The translations under genes and the position numbers were made by a program. A DNA stretch of 64,000 nt. Origin: Vibrio salilacus. Lineage in GTDB: Bacteria > Pseudomonadota > Gammaproteobacteria > Enterobacterales > Vibrionaceae. This document shows, piece after piece, positions 38,265 to 48,319 of this stretch. Positions within the stretch are counted from its first letter, which is position 1. Every line of letters starts with the position of its first letter. Under the pieces are notes generated by a model. That model saw only the letters and a list, made by a program, of their open reading frames with translations, searched no databases and had not been told where the DNA came from. The DNA lies in assembly GCF_002811245.1 (NCBI RefSeq), contig NZ_NIVQ01000009.1, positions 1 to 64,000 on the forward strand, written 5' to 3'.

Positions 38265-38746
38265 ACCCAAGACGTAAAAAGAGACTCGGTATTGTTCTGG
38301 CGATCTTTATTGGTATCAGTGCCACGATTGGTTTAATGCTTTATGCGCTTAATCAAAATATGGACTTATTTTACACGCCAACCGAACTGGTCAACGGTAA
38401 ACCTGATGGGACAAAGCCTGAAGTCGGTCAACGACTACGTATTGGCGGCATGGTTACGGTAGGTTCCGTTAAACGTGATTCTGAATCACTGCGTGTTTCA
38501 TTCGAACTACGTGATGTAGGGCCAACAGTCACTATCGTCTATGACGGCATTCTTCCTGATCTGTTCCGTGAGGGCCAGGGGATCGTCGCTCAGGGCGTTT
38601 TAAAAGATGCGACAACGGTTGAAGCATTTGAAGTGCTTGCTAAACACGATGAAGAGTATATGCCTTCAGAAATTGCAGAAGCGATGAAAAAAACGCATGA
38701 GCCACTTCAGTACTCAGACACACAGATACAAGGAAGCGACCAATGA
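38261..38746 (+). CDS. ccmE: Heme chaperone CcmE
   Basis: 161 residues. An N-terminal membrane anchor (about 10-28) is followed by the OB-fold domain. The heme-binding H/Y motif is AKHDEEYMP, with the histidine near residue 128. CcmE carries heme covalently in the periplasm to CcmF. It overlaps both ccmD and ccmF by 4 bp. Confidence 0.97.
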   Translation: MNPRRKKRLGIVLAIFIGISATIGLMLYALNQNMDLFYTPTELVNGKPDGTKPEVGQRLRIGGMVTVGSVKRDSESLRVSFELRDVGPTVTIVYDGILPDLFREGQGIVAQGVLKDATTVEAFEVLAKHDEEYMPSEIAEAMKKTHEPLQYSDTQIQGSDQ

Positions 38747-40701
38747 TTGTGGAAATCGGTCATTTTGCGATGATCATCTCTTTGGCTCTGGCCGTGCTAC
38801 TCAGCATTTTGCCATTAGTCGGAGCATCGCAAAATAACACACTACTAATGAATAGCGCCAGGCCTCTATCGTGGGGGATGTTCCTTCTGCTTGCGCTGTC
38901 ATTTATGGTGCTACTGTGGGCGTTTTACACCAATGACTTCACCGTCAATTATGTCGCGAGTAACTCTAATAGTCAGTTGCCTTGGTACTACCGTTTAACG
39001 GCCGTTTGGGGGGCACACGAAGGGTCGCTACTGCTTTGGGTGCTGATACAAGCAGGTTGGACGGTCGCGGTTGCGTCGTTTAGCCGTGGCATGCCGCAAG
39101 AATCGGTTGCGCGTGTGCTTGCTGTGATGGGCATGATCAACGTCGGTTTCTTGTTATTTATTATTCTTACATCGAACCCATTTTTGCGTACGCTGCCCTT
39201 TTTTCCAGTAGACGGTCAAGATTTGAATCCACTATTACAAGACCCAGGTTTGATTATTCATCCGCCAATGTTGTACATGGGTTATGTCGGATTCTCGGTG
39301 GCGTTCTCGTTTGCAATCGCGTCACTGATGACGGGAAGACTCGACACGGCTTGGGCGCGCTGGTCTCGTCCATGGACAACCGCCGCGTGGCTATTCCTGA
39401 CACTCGGCATCGCGTTGGGGTCTTGGTGGGCTTACTATGAGCTTGGCTGGGGCGGTTGGTGGTTCTGGGATCCAGTTGAAAATGCATCATTTATGCCATG
39501 GTTGGCTGGTACCGCATTAATGCACTCACTGGCCGTAACAGAGAAACGCGGCACGTTCAAAGCGTGGACGGTATTACTGGCGATTTCGGCCTTTTCATTG
39601 AGCTTGTTAGGTACCTTCTTAGTGCGCTCAGGCATTTTGGTTTCGGTGCATGCGTTCGCATCTGATCCTGCACGCGGTATGTTTATCCTTGGTTTCCTAG
39701 TGTTTGTTATTGGTGGCTCGCTGCTATTGTTCGCGGTTAAAGGGGCGGCAGTGCGTGTGCGCGGTAACTTCGAGCTTGTTTCGCGTGAAAATGTGTTGTT
39801 GGCCAATAACGTATTATTAATTGCTGCGTTGGTGGTGGTTCTGGTTGGTACATTATTACCACTGGTTCATAAACAGCTTGGTTTAGGCTCGGTATCAATT
39901 GGTGCCCCTTTCTTTGACATGCTATTTGCTTGGTTGATGATCCCGTTTGCTTTCTTGCTTGGTATCGGTCCATTGATTCGTTGGAAACGCGATCAGCTTT
40001 CCAGTTTAATCAAACCAATGGCTGTGTCAGGGGTTGTTTCGCTCGTTTTTGCGGCGGTATTTGTTCACCTGTTCTCAGACTACTTCCAATTTATGGCGTA
40101 CCTAGGTTGGGTGATGGCGCTGTGGATTTTGACTATGCACGGTTTTGAACTGCATCAACGAGCCACTCACCGACACAATTTCATTGAAGGGGTGAAAAAG
40201 CTTCAACGCAGTCACTGGGCAATGATGTTAGGCCATGTTGGTCTTGCGGTGAGTGTGATTGGTATTGCGATGGTGCAAAATTACAGCATTGAGCGTGATG
40301 TACGTTTGGCGCCTGGTGAGACGTTTGAAATTCAAGGCTATGACTTTTTCTTCTCAGGGGTTCGTGATAAAGATGGTCCGAACTATGACGGCTATATTGC
40401 TGACTTTGAAGTCACGTTAGACGGCCGTTACGTCAACACTTTACATGCAGAAAAGCGTTTCTACACCACAGCGCGTTCAATGATGACCGAAGCGGCGATA
40501 GATAGAGGCGTGACTCGCGATCTTTACATCGCGATGGGTGAGCGCCTTGATGATAATAAATCGTGGGCCGTGCGTATCTATTACAAACCGTTTGTCCGTT
40601 GGATCTGGGCTGGTGCCTTACTGATGTCGTTGGGCGGCGCTCTAGCTATTAGTGATAAACGTTATCGTTTTAGAAAGAAGACTCAGTTGGAGGAGGCATA
40701 A
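38743..40701 (+). CDS. ccmF: Heme lyase subunit CcmF
   Basis: 652 residues with about 14-15 membrane segments. The tryptophan-rich WWD motif is [18 protein letters not shown] near residues 238-255. Conserved histidines lie on either side. CcmF joins heme to apocytochrome c with CcmH and CcmI. Its stop overlaps the ATG of ccmG by one base. Confidence 0.97.
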   Translation: MIVEIGHFAMIISLALAVLLSILPLVGASQNNTLLMNSARPLSWGMFLLLALSFMVLLWAFYTNDFTVNYVASNSNSQLPWYYRLTAVWGAHEGSLLLWVLIQAGWTVAVASFSRGMPQESVARVLAVMGMINVGFLLFIILTSNPFLRTLPFFPVDGQDLNPLLQDPGLIIHPPMLYMGYVGFSVAFSFAIASLMTGRLDTAWARWSRPWTTAAWLFLTLGIALGSWWAYYELGWGGWWFWDPVENASFMPWLAGTALMHSLAVTEKRGTFKAWTVLLAISAFSLSLLGTFLVRSGILVSVHAFASDPARGMFILGFLVFVIGGSLLLFAVKGAAVRVRGNFELVSRENVLLANNVLLIAALVVVLVGTLLPLVHKQLGLGSVSIGAPFFDMLFAWLMIPFAFLLGIGPLIRWKRDQLSSLIKPMAVSGVVSLVFAAVFVHLFSDYFQFMAYLGWVMALWILTMHGFELHQRATHRHNFIEGVKKLQRSHWAMMLGHVGLAVSVIGIAMVQNYSIERDVRLAPGETFEIQGYDFFFSGVRDKDGPNYDGYIADFEVTLDGRYVNTLHAEKRFYTTARSMMTEAAIDRGVTRDLYIAMGERLDDNKSWAVRIYYKPFVRWIWAGALLMSLGGALAISDKRYRFRKKTQLEEA

Positions 40702-41255
40702 TGAATAAGAAACTTTTGTTTATTCCTCTGGTGATGTTTTTCGGTTTAGTGGCGGTATTTGCCACTCAACTTATCAAAAACCAACATGGTGATGACCCAA
40801 CTAAATTAGAATCGGTTCTGGTAGGGAAAAAAGTGCCAGATTTCCGACTCGAAGATTTAGCCGAACCCGGTAAGCTTTACGATCAGGCTATTTTTAAGGG
40901 CGAACCTTTGCTGCTTAACGTGTGGGCGACTTGGTGCCCAACTTGTTATGCTGAGCACCAATACTTAAATGAATTGGCTCAACAAGGGGTCAAAATCATC
41001 GGCATGAACTATAAAGACGATCGCGAAAAAGCGGTTGGCTGGTTAAACGACTTAGGTAATCCCTATTTAATTAGCTTGTTTGATGGCAACGGCATGCTTG
41101 GTCTTGATTTGGGCGTGTATGGTGCGCCTGAAACTTTCTTGATCGATGCTAATGGCGTTATTCGTTATCGTCATGTTGGCGACGTCAACCCAAATAATTG
41201 GGGCGCAAAGCTTAAGCCAATGTATGAGGCCTTACTCGTGGAGGCGAACCAATGA
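40701..41255 (+). CDS. ccmG: Thiol:disulfide oxidoreductase CcmG/DsbE
   Basis: 184 residues. An N-terminal membrane anchor (about 5-21) is followed by a thioredoxin fold with the active site WATWCPTC (cysteines near 77 and 80) and the cis-proline block GVYGAPETFLID. It reduces the CxxCH motif of apocytochrome c in the periplasm. It overlaps ccmF by one base and ccmH by 4 bp. Confidence 0.96.
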   Translation: MNKKLLFIPLVMFFGLVAVFATQLIKNQHGDDPTKLESVLVGKKVPDFRLEDLAEPGKLYDQAIFKGEPLLLNVWATWCPTCYAEHQYLNELAQQGVKIIGMNYKDDREKAVGWLNDLGNPYLISLFDGNGMLGLDLGVYGAPETFLIDANGVIRYRHVGDVNPNNWGAKLKPMYEALLVEANQ

Positions 41256-41734
41256 GAAAGTGGTTACTTACACTCGCGGCAAGCTTGATGTTGGTGTTAT
41301 CTGCTCATGCGGCGATTGAAGTGTATGAGTTTGATAGCTTAGAGCAAGAGCAGCAGTTCAAAGAACTCGGCAGTACCCTGCGTTGTCCAAAATGTCAAAA
41401 CAACACCATTGCTGATTCTAACGCAGAACTGGCGGTTGATTTACGTCATAAAGTATATCAAATGACCAAAGAGGGTCAGTCAAAGCAAGACATCATTGAC
41501 TACATGATCGCTCGCTATGGTAACTTCGTGACTTATAACCCGCCATTCACTATTGCAACGTCAATTTTATGGTTGGGGCCAGGTGCCGTTGTTCTGTTTG
41601 GTTTTGGCTTTATTGTTATTCGTAGCCGTAAGGCGCGTGTGCAGTCAAGTAAAAGTCAACAGCAATGGGATGAAGAAAAAGAAGCGCGACTCAAAGCGCT
41701 ACTTGATGAAAAGAATGATGGAGATAAGCAGTAA
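41252..41734 (+). CDS. ccmH: Cytochrome c maturation protein CcmH
   Basis: 160 residues. A signal peptide (1-20) precedes the LRCPKCQN thiol motif near residues 46-53. A membrane helix near 104-124 anchors it. This is the short, NrfF-like CcmH; the TPR part found fused in E. coli is the separate ccmI gene here, as in most non-enteric species. It shares one base with ccmI. Confidence 0.95.
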   Translation: MRKWLLTLAASLMLVLSAHAAIEVYEFDSLEQEQQFKELGSTLRCPKCQNNTIADSNAELAVDLRHKVYQMTKEGQSKQDIIDYMIARYGNFVTYNPPFTIATSILWLGPGAVVLFGFGFIVIRSRKARVQSSKSQQQWDEEKEARLKALLDEKNDGDKQ

Positions 41735-42951
41735 TGGCACTATTTTGGATCGCTTCAATCATTCTTGTCGCAATCAGTGTGGTGGTGATTGCACTGCCGT
41801 TTATCAAGCAGAAGTCGAACAACGACGCGCAGCTTCGAGATGAATTGAATAAAGCATTGTATAAAGATCGTCTCGAAGAGCTCGCAGAAGAAAGTAACGA
41901 AGGCTTAGTGGGAAATCAGCAAGAACTTATTGATGATTTGAAGCAATCGTTGCTTGATGACATCCCGGGCGATACGTCGAGCGAAGTAGAAAACAACACC
42001 TCATCTTGGTCGATTATTGTTCCCTCTGCGCTATTAGTGGTTGGTCTGTCTTATGGCCTATACTTTAAATTTGGCGCGTCTGATGAAGTGGTGCAGTGGC
42101 AACAAGTAAACGCCAACTTACCTGCGTTGTCGAAGAAACTAATGTCGCCACAAGGTACTGCACTTAGCGATGATGAAATGCAAGATCTGACGCTTGCGCT
42201 TCGTACTCGCTTGCATTATCAACCGGACGATTCCACGGGTTGGTTGTTGCTTGGTCGTATTGCTTTAGCTAACCGCGATGTTGATACGGCAATTGGCGCG
42301 ATGAAAAAGGCCTATAATATTGAAGCAGACGATACCGATGTGATGTTGGGTTACGCGCAAGCTTTGATGTTATCACAAGACGACGTTGACCAAGACAAAG
42401 CTCGCAGCCTACTAGGTAAGCTTGTTCAACAAGATTATGTCGACTTGAGAGTGTTCTCTTTGTTAGCCTTTGATGCTTATGAACGCAAAGATTACTCTGC
42501 CGCCGTGCGCTATTGGAGCATTATGCAGCAGATGATTGGTGCCCAAGACAGCCGATACGAGATGCTTTCCCGCAGTATAGAAAATGCGCAAAAGCAAATG
42601 GGTCAGCAAATTGGAGAAGGTAAATCTGTTTCGGTGACGATTTCTCTGGGCGATCAAGTCCCTGTCGACAGCAATGCAGCACTGATTGTCTCTATTCACT
42701 CAGCTGATGGTTCACCTATGCCTGTTGCTGCTGCGCGATACCCTGTTGGCACATTCCCACGTACCGTTGTGCTCGATGATGGCAGTAGTATGCTAGCAGA
42801 TCGTAAGCTATCATCACTTGATTCACTATTGGTTCGTGTCCGTATAGATAGTGATGGTAACGTTGCAACCAAACAAGGGGACTGGTTTGGTGAGAGCGAA
42901 GCCGTTAGAATGGGCGAACCCGTTGACGTGGTGATTGATAACCAGTATTGA
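41734..42951 (+). CDS. ccmI: Cytochrome c maturation protein CcmI
   Basis: 405 residues. Two membrane helices (about 2-22 and 91-110) flank a cytoplasmic loop, and the periplasmic part has TPR repeats (about 125-280) and a C-terminal domain. CcmI chaperones apocytochrome c to the CcmFH lyase. It is the last gene of the operon. A perfect 10-bp inverted repeat spans its stop codon. Confidence 0.93.
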   Translation: MALFWIASIILVAISVVVIALPFIKQKSNNDAQLRDELNKALYKDRLEELAEESNEGLVGNQQELIDDLKQSLLDDIPGDTSSEVENNTSSWSIIVPSALLVVGLSYGLYFKFGASDEVVQWQQVNANLPALSKKLMSPQGTALSDDEMQDLTLALRTRLHYQPDDSTGWLLLGRIALANRDVDTAIGAMKKAYNIEADDTDVMLGYAQALMLSQDDVDQDKARSLLGKLVQQDYVDLRVFSLLAFDAYERKDYSAAVRYWSIMQQMIGAQDSRYEMLSRSIENAQKQMGQQIGEGKSVSVTISLGDQVPVDSNAALIVSIHSADGSPMPVAAARYPVGTFPRTVVLDDGSSMLADRKLSSLDSLLVRVRIDSDGNVATKQGDWFGESEAVRMGEPVDVVIDNQY

Positions 42952-42965
42952 TAACTACTGGTTAT
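42938..42965. repeat. Inverted repeat spanning the ccmI stop codon
   Basis: ATAACCAGTA (42938-42947) and TACTGGTTAT (42956-42965) are perfect arms around an 8-base loop holding the stop. No T tract follows directly. It may protect the operon mRNA 3' end. Confidence 0.6.
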
Positions 42966-42974
42966 AGAATGACG

Positions 42975-43003
42975 AAGGCTGGTGGAAACATCGGCCTTTT
43001 TTA
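42975..43003 (+). terminator. Probable terminator after ccmI
   Basis: AAGGC and GCCTT pair with a larger loop and are followed by TTTT. It lies between the ccm operon and mlaA. Confidence 0.55.
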
Positions 43004-43018
43004 ATGGATATTATAATA

Positions 43019-43777
43019 ATGAAAAGTATGAAACTGCAGCGCTGGATATTACTGTGCTCAATGTTAGTGGTGGCTGGGTGTGCAACGACACCTACCGAGC
43101 AAGAAGGGTTTAATGAACCGCAGGTATATGACCCTATCGAAAGCTTTAATCGTTCGATGTGGACACTCAACTACGATTATCTTGACCCATATTTTGTTCG
43201 GCCCGTCTCTCTGGCGTACGTTAATTATATACCCGTCCCCATCCGTACTGGGATCAGTAACTTTTTTGGCAATTTAGATGAGCCTGCTAGCATAGTAAAC
43301 AATCTACTGATGGGTAATGGTGAAAAGGCGCTAGACCATTTCAATCGTTTTTGGCTTAACACCACTCTTGGCTTAGGTGGTTTAATTGATATCGCCTCTG
43401 AGGCTGGCATCACTGATCATAATGAAAAAGCATTCAGCGATGCAATAGGGCACTATGGTGTTGGAAATGGTCCGTATGTGATGGTGCCTGGTTATGGCCC
43501 GTGGACAGTACGCGAAACGGCAGACTTAGTAGACAGTGCTTATGTGCCATTATCGCTACTGAACTTTTGGGCAAGCTTGAGCAAGTGGGCATTCGAAGGT
43601 ATGGAGACTCGCGCCGCTATTGCTAATCAAGAGTCGATGTTAGAAAACTCACCAGATCCATATCTCTTAACACGCGATATCTATATTCAGCACAAAGACT
43701 TTAAAGCAGAAATTCAAACAGACAATTACGATGCCGAACAAGAAGCGTATTTAGATGAGTATTTAGATGATTTCTAA
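43019..43777 (+). CDS. mlaA: Outer-membrane lipoprotein MlaA (VacJ)
   Basis: 252 residues. The signal peptide ends in the lipobox VVAGC, so it is a lipoprotein. The MlaA core is clear (YDPIESFNRSMWTLN, NNLLMGNGEKALDHFNRF, VMVPGYGPWTVRETADLV). MlaA takes misplaced phospholipid from the outer leaflet of the outer membrane and passes it to MlaC; the mlaFEDCB genes are not in this window. Several in-frame starts exist; the ATG at 43019 has GGA 10 bases upstream. Confidence 0.93.
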   Translation: MKSMKLQRWILLCSMLVVAGCATTPTEQEGFNEPQVYDPIESFNRSMWTLNYDYLDPYFVRPVSLAYVNYIPVPIRTGISNFFGNLDEPASIVNNLLMGNGEKALDHFNRFWLNTTLGLGGLIDIASEAGITDHNEKAFSDAIGHYGVGNGPYVMVPGYGPWTVRETADLVDSAYVPLSLLNFWASLSKWAFEGMETRAAIANQESMLENSPDPYLLTRDIYIQHKDFKAEIQTDNYDAEQEAYLDEYLDDF

Positions 43778-43809
43778 ATTGGAATCGCTTGTTTAGCCAC
43801 GAATAAAAT

Positions 43810-43835
43810 AAAGGCTTGGTCTCCACCAAGCCTTT
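43810..43835. terminator. Bidirectional terminator between mlaA and fadL
   Basis: AAAGGCTTGGT and ACCAAGCCTTT form a perfect 11-bp stem with a CTCC loop, with A-rich and T-rich flanks. It serves the convergent mlaA and fadL. Confidence 0.88.
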
Positions 43836-43854
43836 ATCATTTAACCAATCGTTG

Positions 43855-45126
43855 TTAGAAAGTGTAGTTGGCTTGGACACCGATAAGCCAAACGTTACCT
43901 GTTACTTCACCTTCGAAGCTACCACCAGCAAGGTTTGCTGCAACGTCAGTTTCATGCATACGTGCATCTTTAGCAAAGATATAGGTGAAACCAGCGTCTA
44001 AGCTAAGTTGCTCTGACCATTGGTAACCAGCACCTAGACTCAGCCATAGACGGTCAGTCTCAGGGATGGTTGCTGTGCGGTTTTCTTCGCTCACTGCTGA
44101 TTCATCGTACGCAATTCCAGTGCGTAGAGTTAGCTTAGAGTCCATTTGGTAAGTAGCACCAACAGCGTAACGGAAGTTGTCATCCCAGTTTTCGTGTTTA
44201 ATCGTGTTGGATGCTTCACCAGGAAAATCTGCAACAAGCTTTTCAAAGCTGCTCCAATCAGTCCAGTTGATGCTAGTGTGAATAGCTAAAGCGTCGTTAA
44301 CTTGGTGGAAGGCTGCGAATTCAGCTGTAGCAGGAAGAACAAGGCTCATTGAACCCGCTTTATGAGCTTTAGGATTCGCTGGATTGAAGCCATAGCCGTT
44401 TGCATAACCTTCTAACGTTAGGTCTACTTCAGATTTGTATATGAAACCAATTCTATTTGATTCGTTTAGCTGCCAAGCGACACCCGCTTGCCACGCCCAT
44501 GCAGAATCTTCCCCTTCCATATACTTCAGAGGAGTACCTGCTGGAAGTCCTGCGCTTTGTGGTGACGCAATAGCACCGAAACTGCCGTCTGCCTCTATGT
44601 AGCGCAAGCCTGCACCAATACTCAGAGTATCAGTTAACTGATATGCTGCATTTAGGTTTGCTTCAACAGAGTAAACACTTGCTTCATTGCCGTGGTTAGC
44701 GCCTGCAAAGTTGTTACCGAGATTAGTTTCCATACCATAGTTGGTACCCAGAGCGAAACCTAGGGCAAACTTATCATTGTACTTATGCGATACATAGAAA
44801 TTAGGAATAACGGCATCATGAGCAAAGTCGCTAGAATTCGCAGCAATTTTATTACCGGAATAAGTACTAGTTCCATTTACATCGACATTCGGATTGACAT
44901 AAATACCACCCACTGAAATCTGAGTACCTTCCAAATACGTCAACATCGCTGGGTTGCGCCACTGTGCACTGGCATTATCAGCCATGGCTGCTTCGCCTGC
45001 GTATGCGCGGCCAAGGCCGGTTGCTGAATATTCTGCCAGTTGGAAGCCAGCGGCATTAACAGATGCTGACGTAGTGATTAAACCGCAAGCCACTGCGATA
45101 GAGAGAAGTGTTTTATTGCTTTTCAT
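43855..45126 (-). CDS. fadL: FadL-type outer-membrane fatty acid transporter (paralogue 1)
   Basis: 423 residues. A signal peptide (cleaved after NAA near residue 26) leads to the FadL start AGFQLAEYSATGLGRAYAGEAA, the N-terminal hatch helix. The rest alternates beta strands, ending in an aromatic residue (VQANYTF) as outer-membrane barrels do. FadL takes up long-chain fatty acids. It is one of two adjacent paralogues. Both are upstream of fadIJ, encoded a few kb away, which oxidise the product. Confidence 0.93.
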   Translation of the reverse strand: MKSNKTLLSIAVACGLITTSASVNAAGFQLAEYSATGLGRAYAGEAAMADNASAQWRNPAMLTYLEGTQISVGGIYVNPNVDVNGTSTYSGNKIAANSSDFAHDAVIPNFYVSHKYNDKFALGFALGTNYGMETNLGNNFAGANHGNEASVYSVEANLNAAYQLTDTLSIGAGLRYIEADGSFGAIASPQSAGLPAGTPLKYMEGEDSAWAWQAGVAWQLNESNRIGFIYKSEVDLTLEGYANGYGFNPANPKAHKAGSMSLVLPATAEFAAFHQVNDALAIHTSINWTDWSSFEKLVADFPGEASNTIKHENWDDNFRYAVGATYQMDSKLTLRTGIAYDESAVSEENRTATIPETDRLWLSLGAGYQWSEQLSLDAGFTYIFAKDARMHETDVAANLAGGSFEGEVTGNVWLIGVQANYTF

Positions 45127-45445
45127 TATAATGTTCGCTGAATTGATTTTATATCGGTCGAGCGATCATAGGCTTAGAGTTATTACTTTAAAAATAAAAA
45201 ACACGATATCGCCTGTATTTGAAATTATATATAGAAAATAACTTGTTTATTGGTTTAATAAACTGGATGTTAAAGAAGTGTGTGTTTTTTTGAGCGTACA
45301 CTTGTGCGGTATATAAACCGTTGCGAGTACAGTTGTAAGCTCGAATAGAGTGATGGCTTTGTTAAATGTGTTGGTAAGGCAGAGATTTAGAAAGCAAAAA
45401 GGTCAGCAGAGGCTGACCTTTTAATCGTTAGTTTGTTCGCTAAGC
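45127..45445. other. Region between the two fadL genes
   Basis: No gene is supported. It holds the promoter of the downstream fadL (TATAAA near 45150 on the minus strand), an AT-rich stretch and the terminator of the upstream paralogue. No convincing FadR site was found. Confidence 0.5.
45395..45423 (-). terminator. Terminator after fadL paralogue 2
   Basis: AAGGTCAGC and GCTGACCTT pair around AGAG, with an A run that reads as TTTTTGC on the minus strand. It ends the upstream fadL transcript. Confidence 0.8.
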
Positions 45446-46750
45446 TTAGAACTTGTGCGTATATTGAGCGCCGAATAGGATAGCCGTCGCTTGTGTCTTA
45501 GCTTCTAATGATACACCACTCAAATCATCATTGACCTTCTTTTCTTTGCTAGTCAGATAAGTAAAGCCTAGATCAATCGATTGGTCGTTATTTAGGTGGT
45601 AAGTCGCACCTGCAGAGAACCATTGACGGTCCGAGTCAGGAACGGATACTGAGGTTAAATTATCTTGTACACCTTGGTCAAACATGTAGCCAACACGTGC
45701 TTCCCAGTTCTGATCGATGTAGTAGGTACCACCGATTGAATAGTGGTATGTATCTTTCCATTTGTACTCTTTAACCTGCGTGCCACTTGTAGAACCTAGC
45801 TCTTCAAAGTCACTCCAGCTAATGTATTGGATACTGTAGTGAACGGCAAACTTAGTATCTTCGATACGATGGTAACCTGAAAACTCGGCTCTTGATGGTA
45901 GGGCAATTTTTACTTTACCAATATCTTCTAGTGCTCTTGTCGACGAATTGTACTTCTTAGCTGTACCGCTTGCTTTAATCTCTGGGCTGTAGTGATAGCT
46001 TAACCCGAAACGGTTGTTTTCGTTGAGTTCGAACACGGTACCTAGGTTAAAGCCGAAACCAAATCCGTCAGCGTCAATGTCGAGCAGCTCTTGCTCTGGT
46101 GCAGGGGAACCTTGGAAGTTAGTTTTACGCTTCAGTTCACCCTGACCATAAATGACGTCAAGTCCACCACCAAAGCTCCATTGCTCGTTTAGGCGATAAG
46201 AAGCCGCAAGTAGAAGATTCATGGTGCTCAGGTTAGTCGTACCACCGAAAGCGTCAGCGCCAGGTATTGCTGTTGGACCAGGCAAGATTGCACCTGTACC
46301 TTGTCCCCAGGCTCCATCAAATTCGTTAGTAGTAGCGTAGTTTGAGTAAACTCCTAAACCAACAGCAAACTTTTCATTAACTGGGTGAAGGACATACAGG
46401 TTAGGCACGAAAGAGGTAGCGTCATTCTGGGTATTTTCGACATCGGTTTTAGTTCCGCCAGCAAGTACTGGTCGAACGTGCGTGACATCTTTAACGTCAA
46501 CATCTGAGTCGATAATGTTGAAACCTAGTGACATTTCTGTTCGGTCAAATAGCGACATCGCTGCAGCATTACGTGACATTACTGATGCGTTATCCGCGAT
46601 AACCGCATCACCAGCAAAAGCTCGGCCAAGGCCAGTGGCTGACTGAGAGTTAAGTTGGAAGCCGGCAGCGAGAGCGTGCTGCGAAGCGAGAGTAGCGGAT
46701 GTAATGGTTACTGCTAAAAGTGTTTTTTTAAACAGACGCGTCTTGTTCAT
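45446..46750 (-). CDS. fadL: FadL-type outer-membrane fatty acid transporter (paralogue 2)
   Basis: 434 residues. A signal peptide ends at HALA near residue 28, followed by AGFQLNSQSATGLGRAFAGDAV, the FadL N terminus. It ends in KF-type aromatic closure (GAQYTHKF). It is clearly related to the neighbouring fadL but diverged over its length, so the pair is an old tandem duplication rather than a recent one. The two have separate promoters and terminators, so may be differently regulated or have different substrates. Confidence 0.93.
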   Translation of the reverse strand: MNKTRLFKKTLLAVTITSATLASQHALAAGFQLNSQSATGLGRAFAGDAVIADNASVMSRNAAAMSLFDRTEMSLGFNIIDSDVDVKDVTHVRPVLAGGTKTDVENTQNDATSFVPNLYVLHPVNEKFAVGLGVYSNYATTNEFDGAWGQGTGAILPGPTAIPGADAFGGTTNLSTMNLLLAASYRLNEQWSFGGGLDVIYGQGELKRKTNFQGSPAPEQELLDIDADGFGFGFNLGTVFELNENNRFGLSYHYSPEIKASGTAKKYNSSTRALEDIGKVKIALPSRAEFSGYHRIEDTKFAVHYSIQYISWSDFEELGSTSGTQVKEYKWKDTYHYSIGGTYYIDQNWEARVGYMFDQGVQDNLTSVSVPDSDRQWFSAGATYHLNNDQSIDLGFTYLTSKEKKVNDDLSGVSLEAKTQATAILFGAQYTHKF

Positions 46751-46954
46751 TTTTGCTTTTTCCTTCTTCTTTCGCCTCTGATGGGCGATATTATTTGAGC
46801 AAAAGCTCAGTGGTGGCTGATACTAGACCCAAGTATAGAATATAGAAATCCGACCATTGCCAACTTGGAGGGTAAAATTATGGAAATGATGGCTATCTGG
46901 CAGGAAAGTGTTGCAAAAATGGCCTTTTTAGAGTGTTGACTCTAATTTTATGCT

Positions 46955-46987
46955 AAAAAAATGGCTTGGACAGAGTTTCCAAGCCAT
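46955..46987 (-). terminator. Terminator after the DUF3379 gene
   Basis: ATGGCTTGGA (46961-46970) and TCCAAGCCAT (46978-46987) form a perfect 10-bp stem; on the minus strand a T run follows. A second small hairpin, TTAGAGT/ACTCTAA (46929-46946), lies next to it with Ts on the plus side. Confidence 0.8.
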
Positions 46988-47016
46988 GACCTTGATCACA
47001 AAATGTTACGCATTTG

Positions 47017-47751
47017 TTAATTTGAGGCTTTGATGATCGTTGATAGGTTTTGAGCGATGATAGCGACATTTTCGCCCTCTTCACCGACCAAGATCAGACT
47101 GTTGTTGCCCATCGGTTCCACCACCCCTGACATTCCCTGCTCATTAAAGTCGACCGTTTTATCTGTTGCGATACCAGTGAGAAACAAGGTGACTTTGCCT
47201 TTTTCACCTTGAAATACCATATGTAAGGCGTTCGATTGGCCAAAGCCACAATGGTTCAAGTAATAAACGTGATAAGGGAAATTTTCTGCAAGCTGATGCT
47301 TGAACGGAACCATCTTGGCGTTTATCTGCGCAGAGGGCACTTGTTCATCGAGTTTATCGACAAAAGGCTGCTCATCGACCACATGTTTAATCGCAGTGTT
47401 GACCAAGCTGGCTTGTGCGGGGGCGATAACGACATTGCTCCAGTTGAGTTGACCAACGAATAAGCCTGCGACAAAAGCAACCGATGCTGCCATCGCCATC
47501 GCTTTGCGCGCAAAATTTGCTCTTACCACCTTATCATCGTCTTTTATTGACGAGGTTTGATTAAACAAAATTCGATCAGCTAAACCGTCAGGAACATCGA
47601 CCGTCATCGCTTTGGCAATTTTTTTGTCGAGTTCGCAAATTTCGTCTGCAAACTGACTGTTTTTGTCGTTGGCTTTAATGGCCGCGGTGATGTGTTGGTC
47701 GCGACATTTTGGATCGGACATAATGCGTCGACGGAATTCTAACTCATCCAT
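47017..47751 (-). CDS. DUF3379 membrane protein, likely anti-sigma factor
   Basis: 244 residues. The N-terminal cytoplasmic part has the short MDELEFRRRIMSDPK start and PDGLADRIL block of DUF3379. A single membrane helix lies near residues 91-108 (AMAMAASVAFVAGLFVG). The remaining 135 residues are periplasmic and contain one cysteine (NHCGFG). It overlaps the 3' end of an ECF sigma gene by 8 bp, which suggests it holds that sigma factor inactive at the membrane. The zinc-finger motif of classical anti-sigma factors is not obvious. Confidence 0.8.
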   Translation of the reverse strand: MDELEFRRRIMSDPKCRDQHITAAIKANDKNSQFADEICELDKKIAKAMTVDVPDGLADRILFNQTSSIKDDDKVVRANFARKAMAMAASVAFVAGLFVGQLNWSNVVIAPAQASLVNTAIKHVVDEQPFVDKLDEQVPSAQINAKMVPFKHQLAENFPYHVYYLNHCGFGQSNALHMVFQGEKGKVTLFLTGIATDKTVDFNEQGMSGVVEPMGNNSLILVGEEGENVAIIAQNLSTIIKASN

Positions 47752-48307
47752 TTTGCTGCCCTCTCTGTTGGCTATCTGTATCTAACATCTCTTTGAGTTG
47801 ATTCCTGGCTCTGAATAAGCGAGTCATCACCGTATTTTTATTGAGATCCAAGATCGCGCCGATCTCTTCACCACTAAAGCCGCCGACCACTTGAAGAAAC
47901 AGCGGTTCGCGATACTCTTGTTCTAACTTCATGATCTGGGCTTGAATCCATTCGGTTTGATGATGTGGGTCGTCGGAGACCTTGGCATCATTGCCGTGAT
48001 CGTCAATATCGACCAAATCGAACTGTTTACGTTCAAAGCGTCTCGCATTCTCGCGACGCAAAATGGTAATTAGCCAAGATTTGGCGGCCTTTTCATCTTG
48101 CAAACTATCGAGAGATTTCCATGCTCTAAGGCAGGTCTCTTGCACCAGATCTTCAGCAACGCTTTGGTCTTTACATAGCCAGTAAGCGTAGCGAAACAAG
48201 TCTCTGTGATAGGCTCTTACAAGCGCTTCGTATTTTCTTTGTCTGTCCATATCCGAGTTGACCGGGTCGGGGGACTTTTTCTTTCCAAAAAAATTTATAA
48301 TAGACAC
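47744..48307 (-). CDS. ECF-family RNA polymerase sigma factor
   Basis: 187 residues. Region 2 (YEALVRAYHRDLFRYAYWLCKDQSVAEDLVQETCLRAWKS) and region 4 (FSGEEIGAILDLNKNTVMTRLFRAR) are complete. The frame is open to 48346. GTG at 48307 is chosen because AGGGG lies 7 bases before it; the upstream extension consists of a 24-bp tandem duplicate. It precedes and overlaps the DUF3379 partner. What it senses is not known from the sequence. Confidence 0.88.
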   Translation of the reverse strand: MSIINFFGKKKSPDPVNSDMDRQRKYEALVRAYHRDLFRYAYWLCKDQSVAEDLVQETCLRAWKSLDSLQDEKAAKSWLITILRRENARRFERKQFDLVDIDDHGNDAKVSDDPHHQTEWIQAQIMKLEQEYREPLFLQVVGGFSGEEIGAILDLNKNTVMTRLFRARNQLKEMLDTDSQQRGQQNG

Positions 48308-48319
48308 TTGGTTTCCCCT

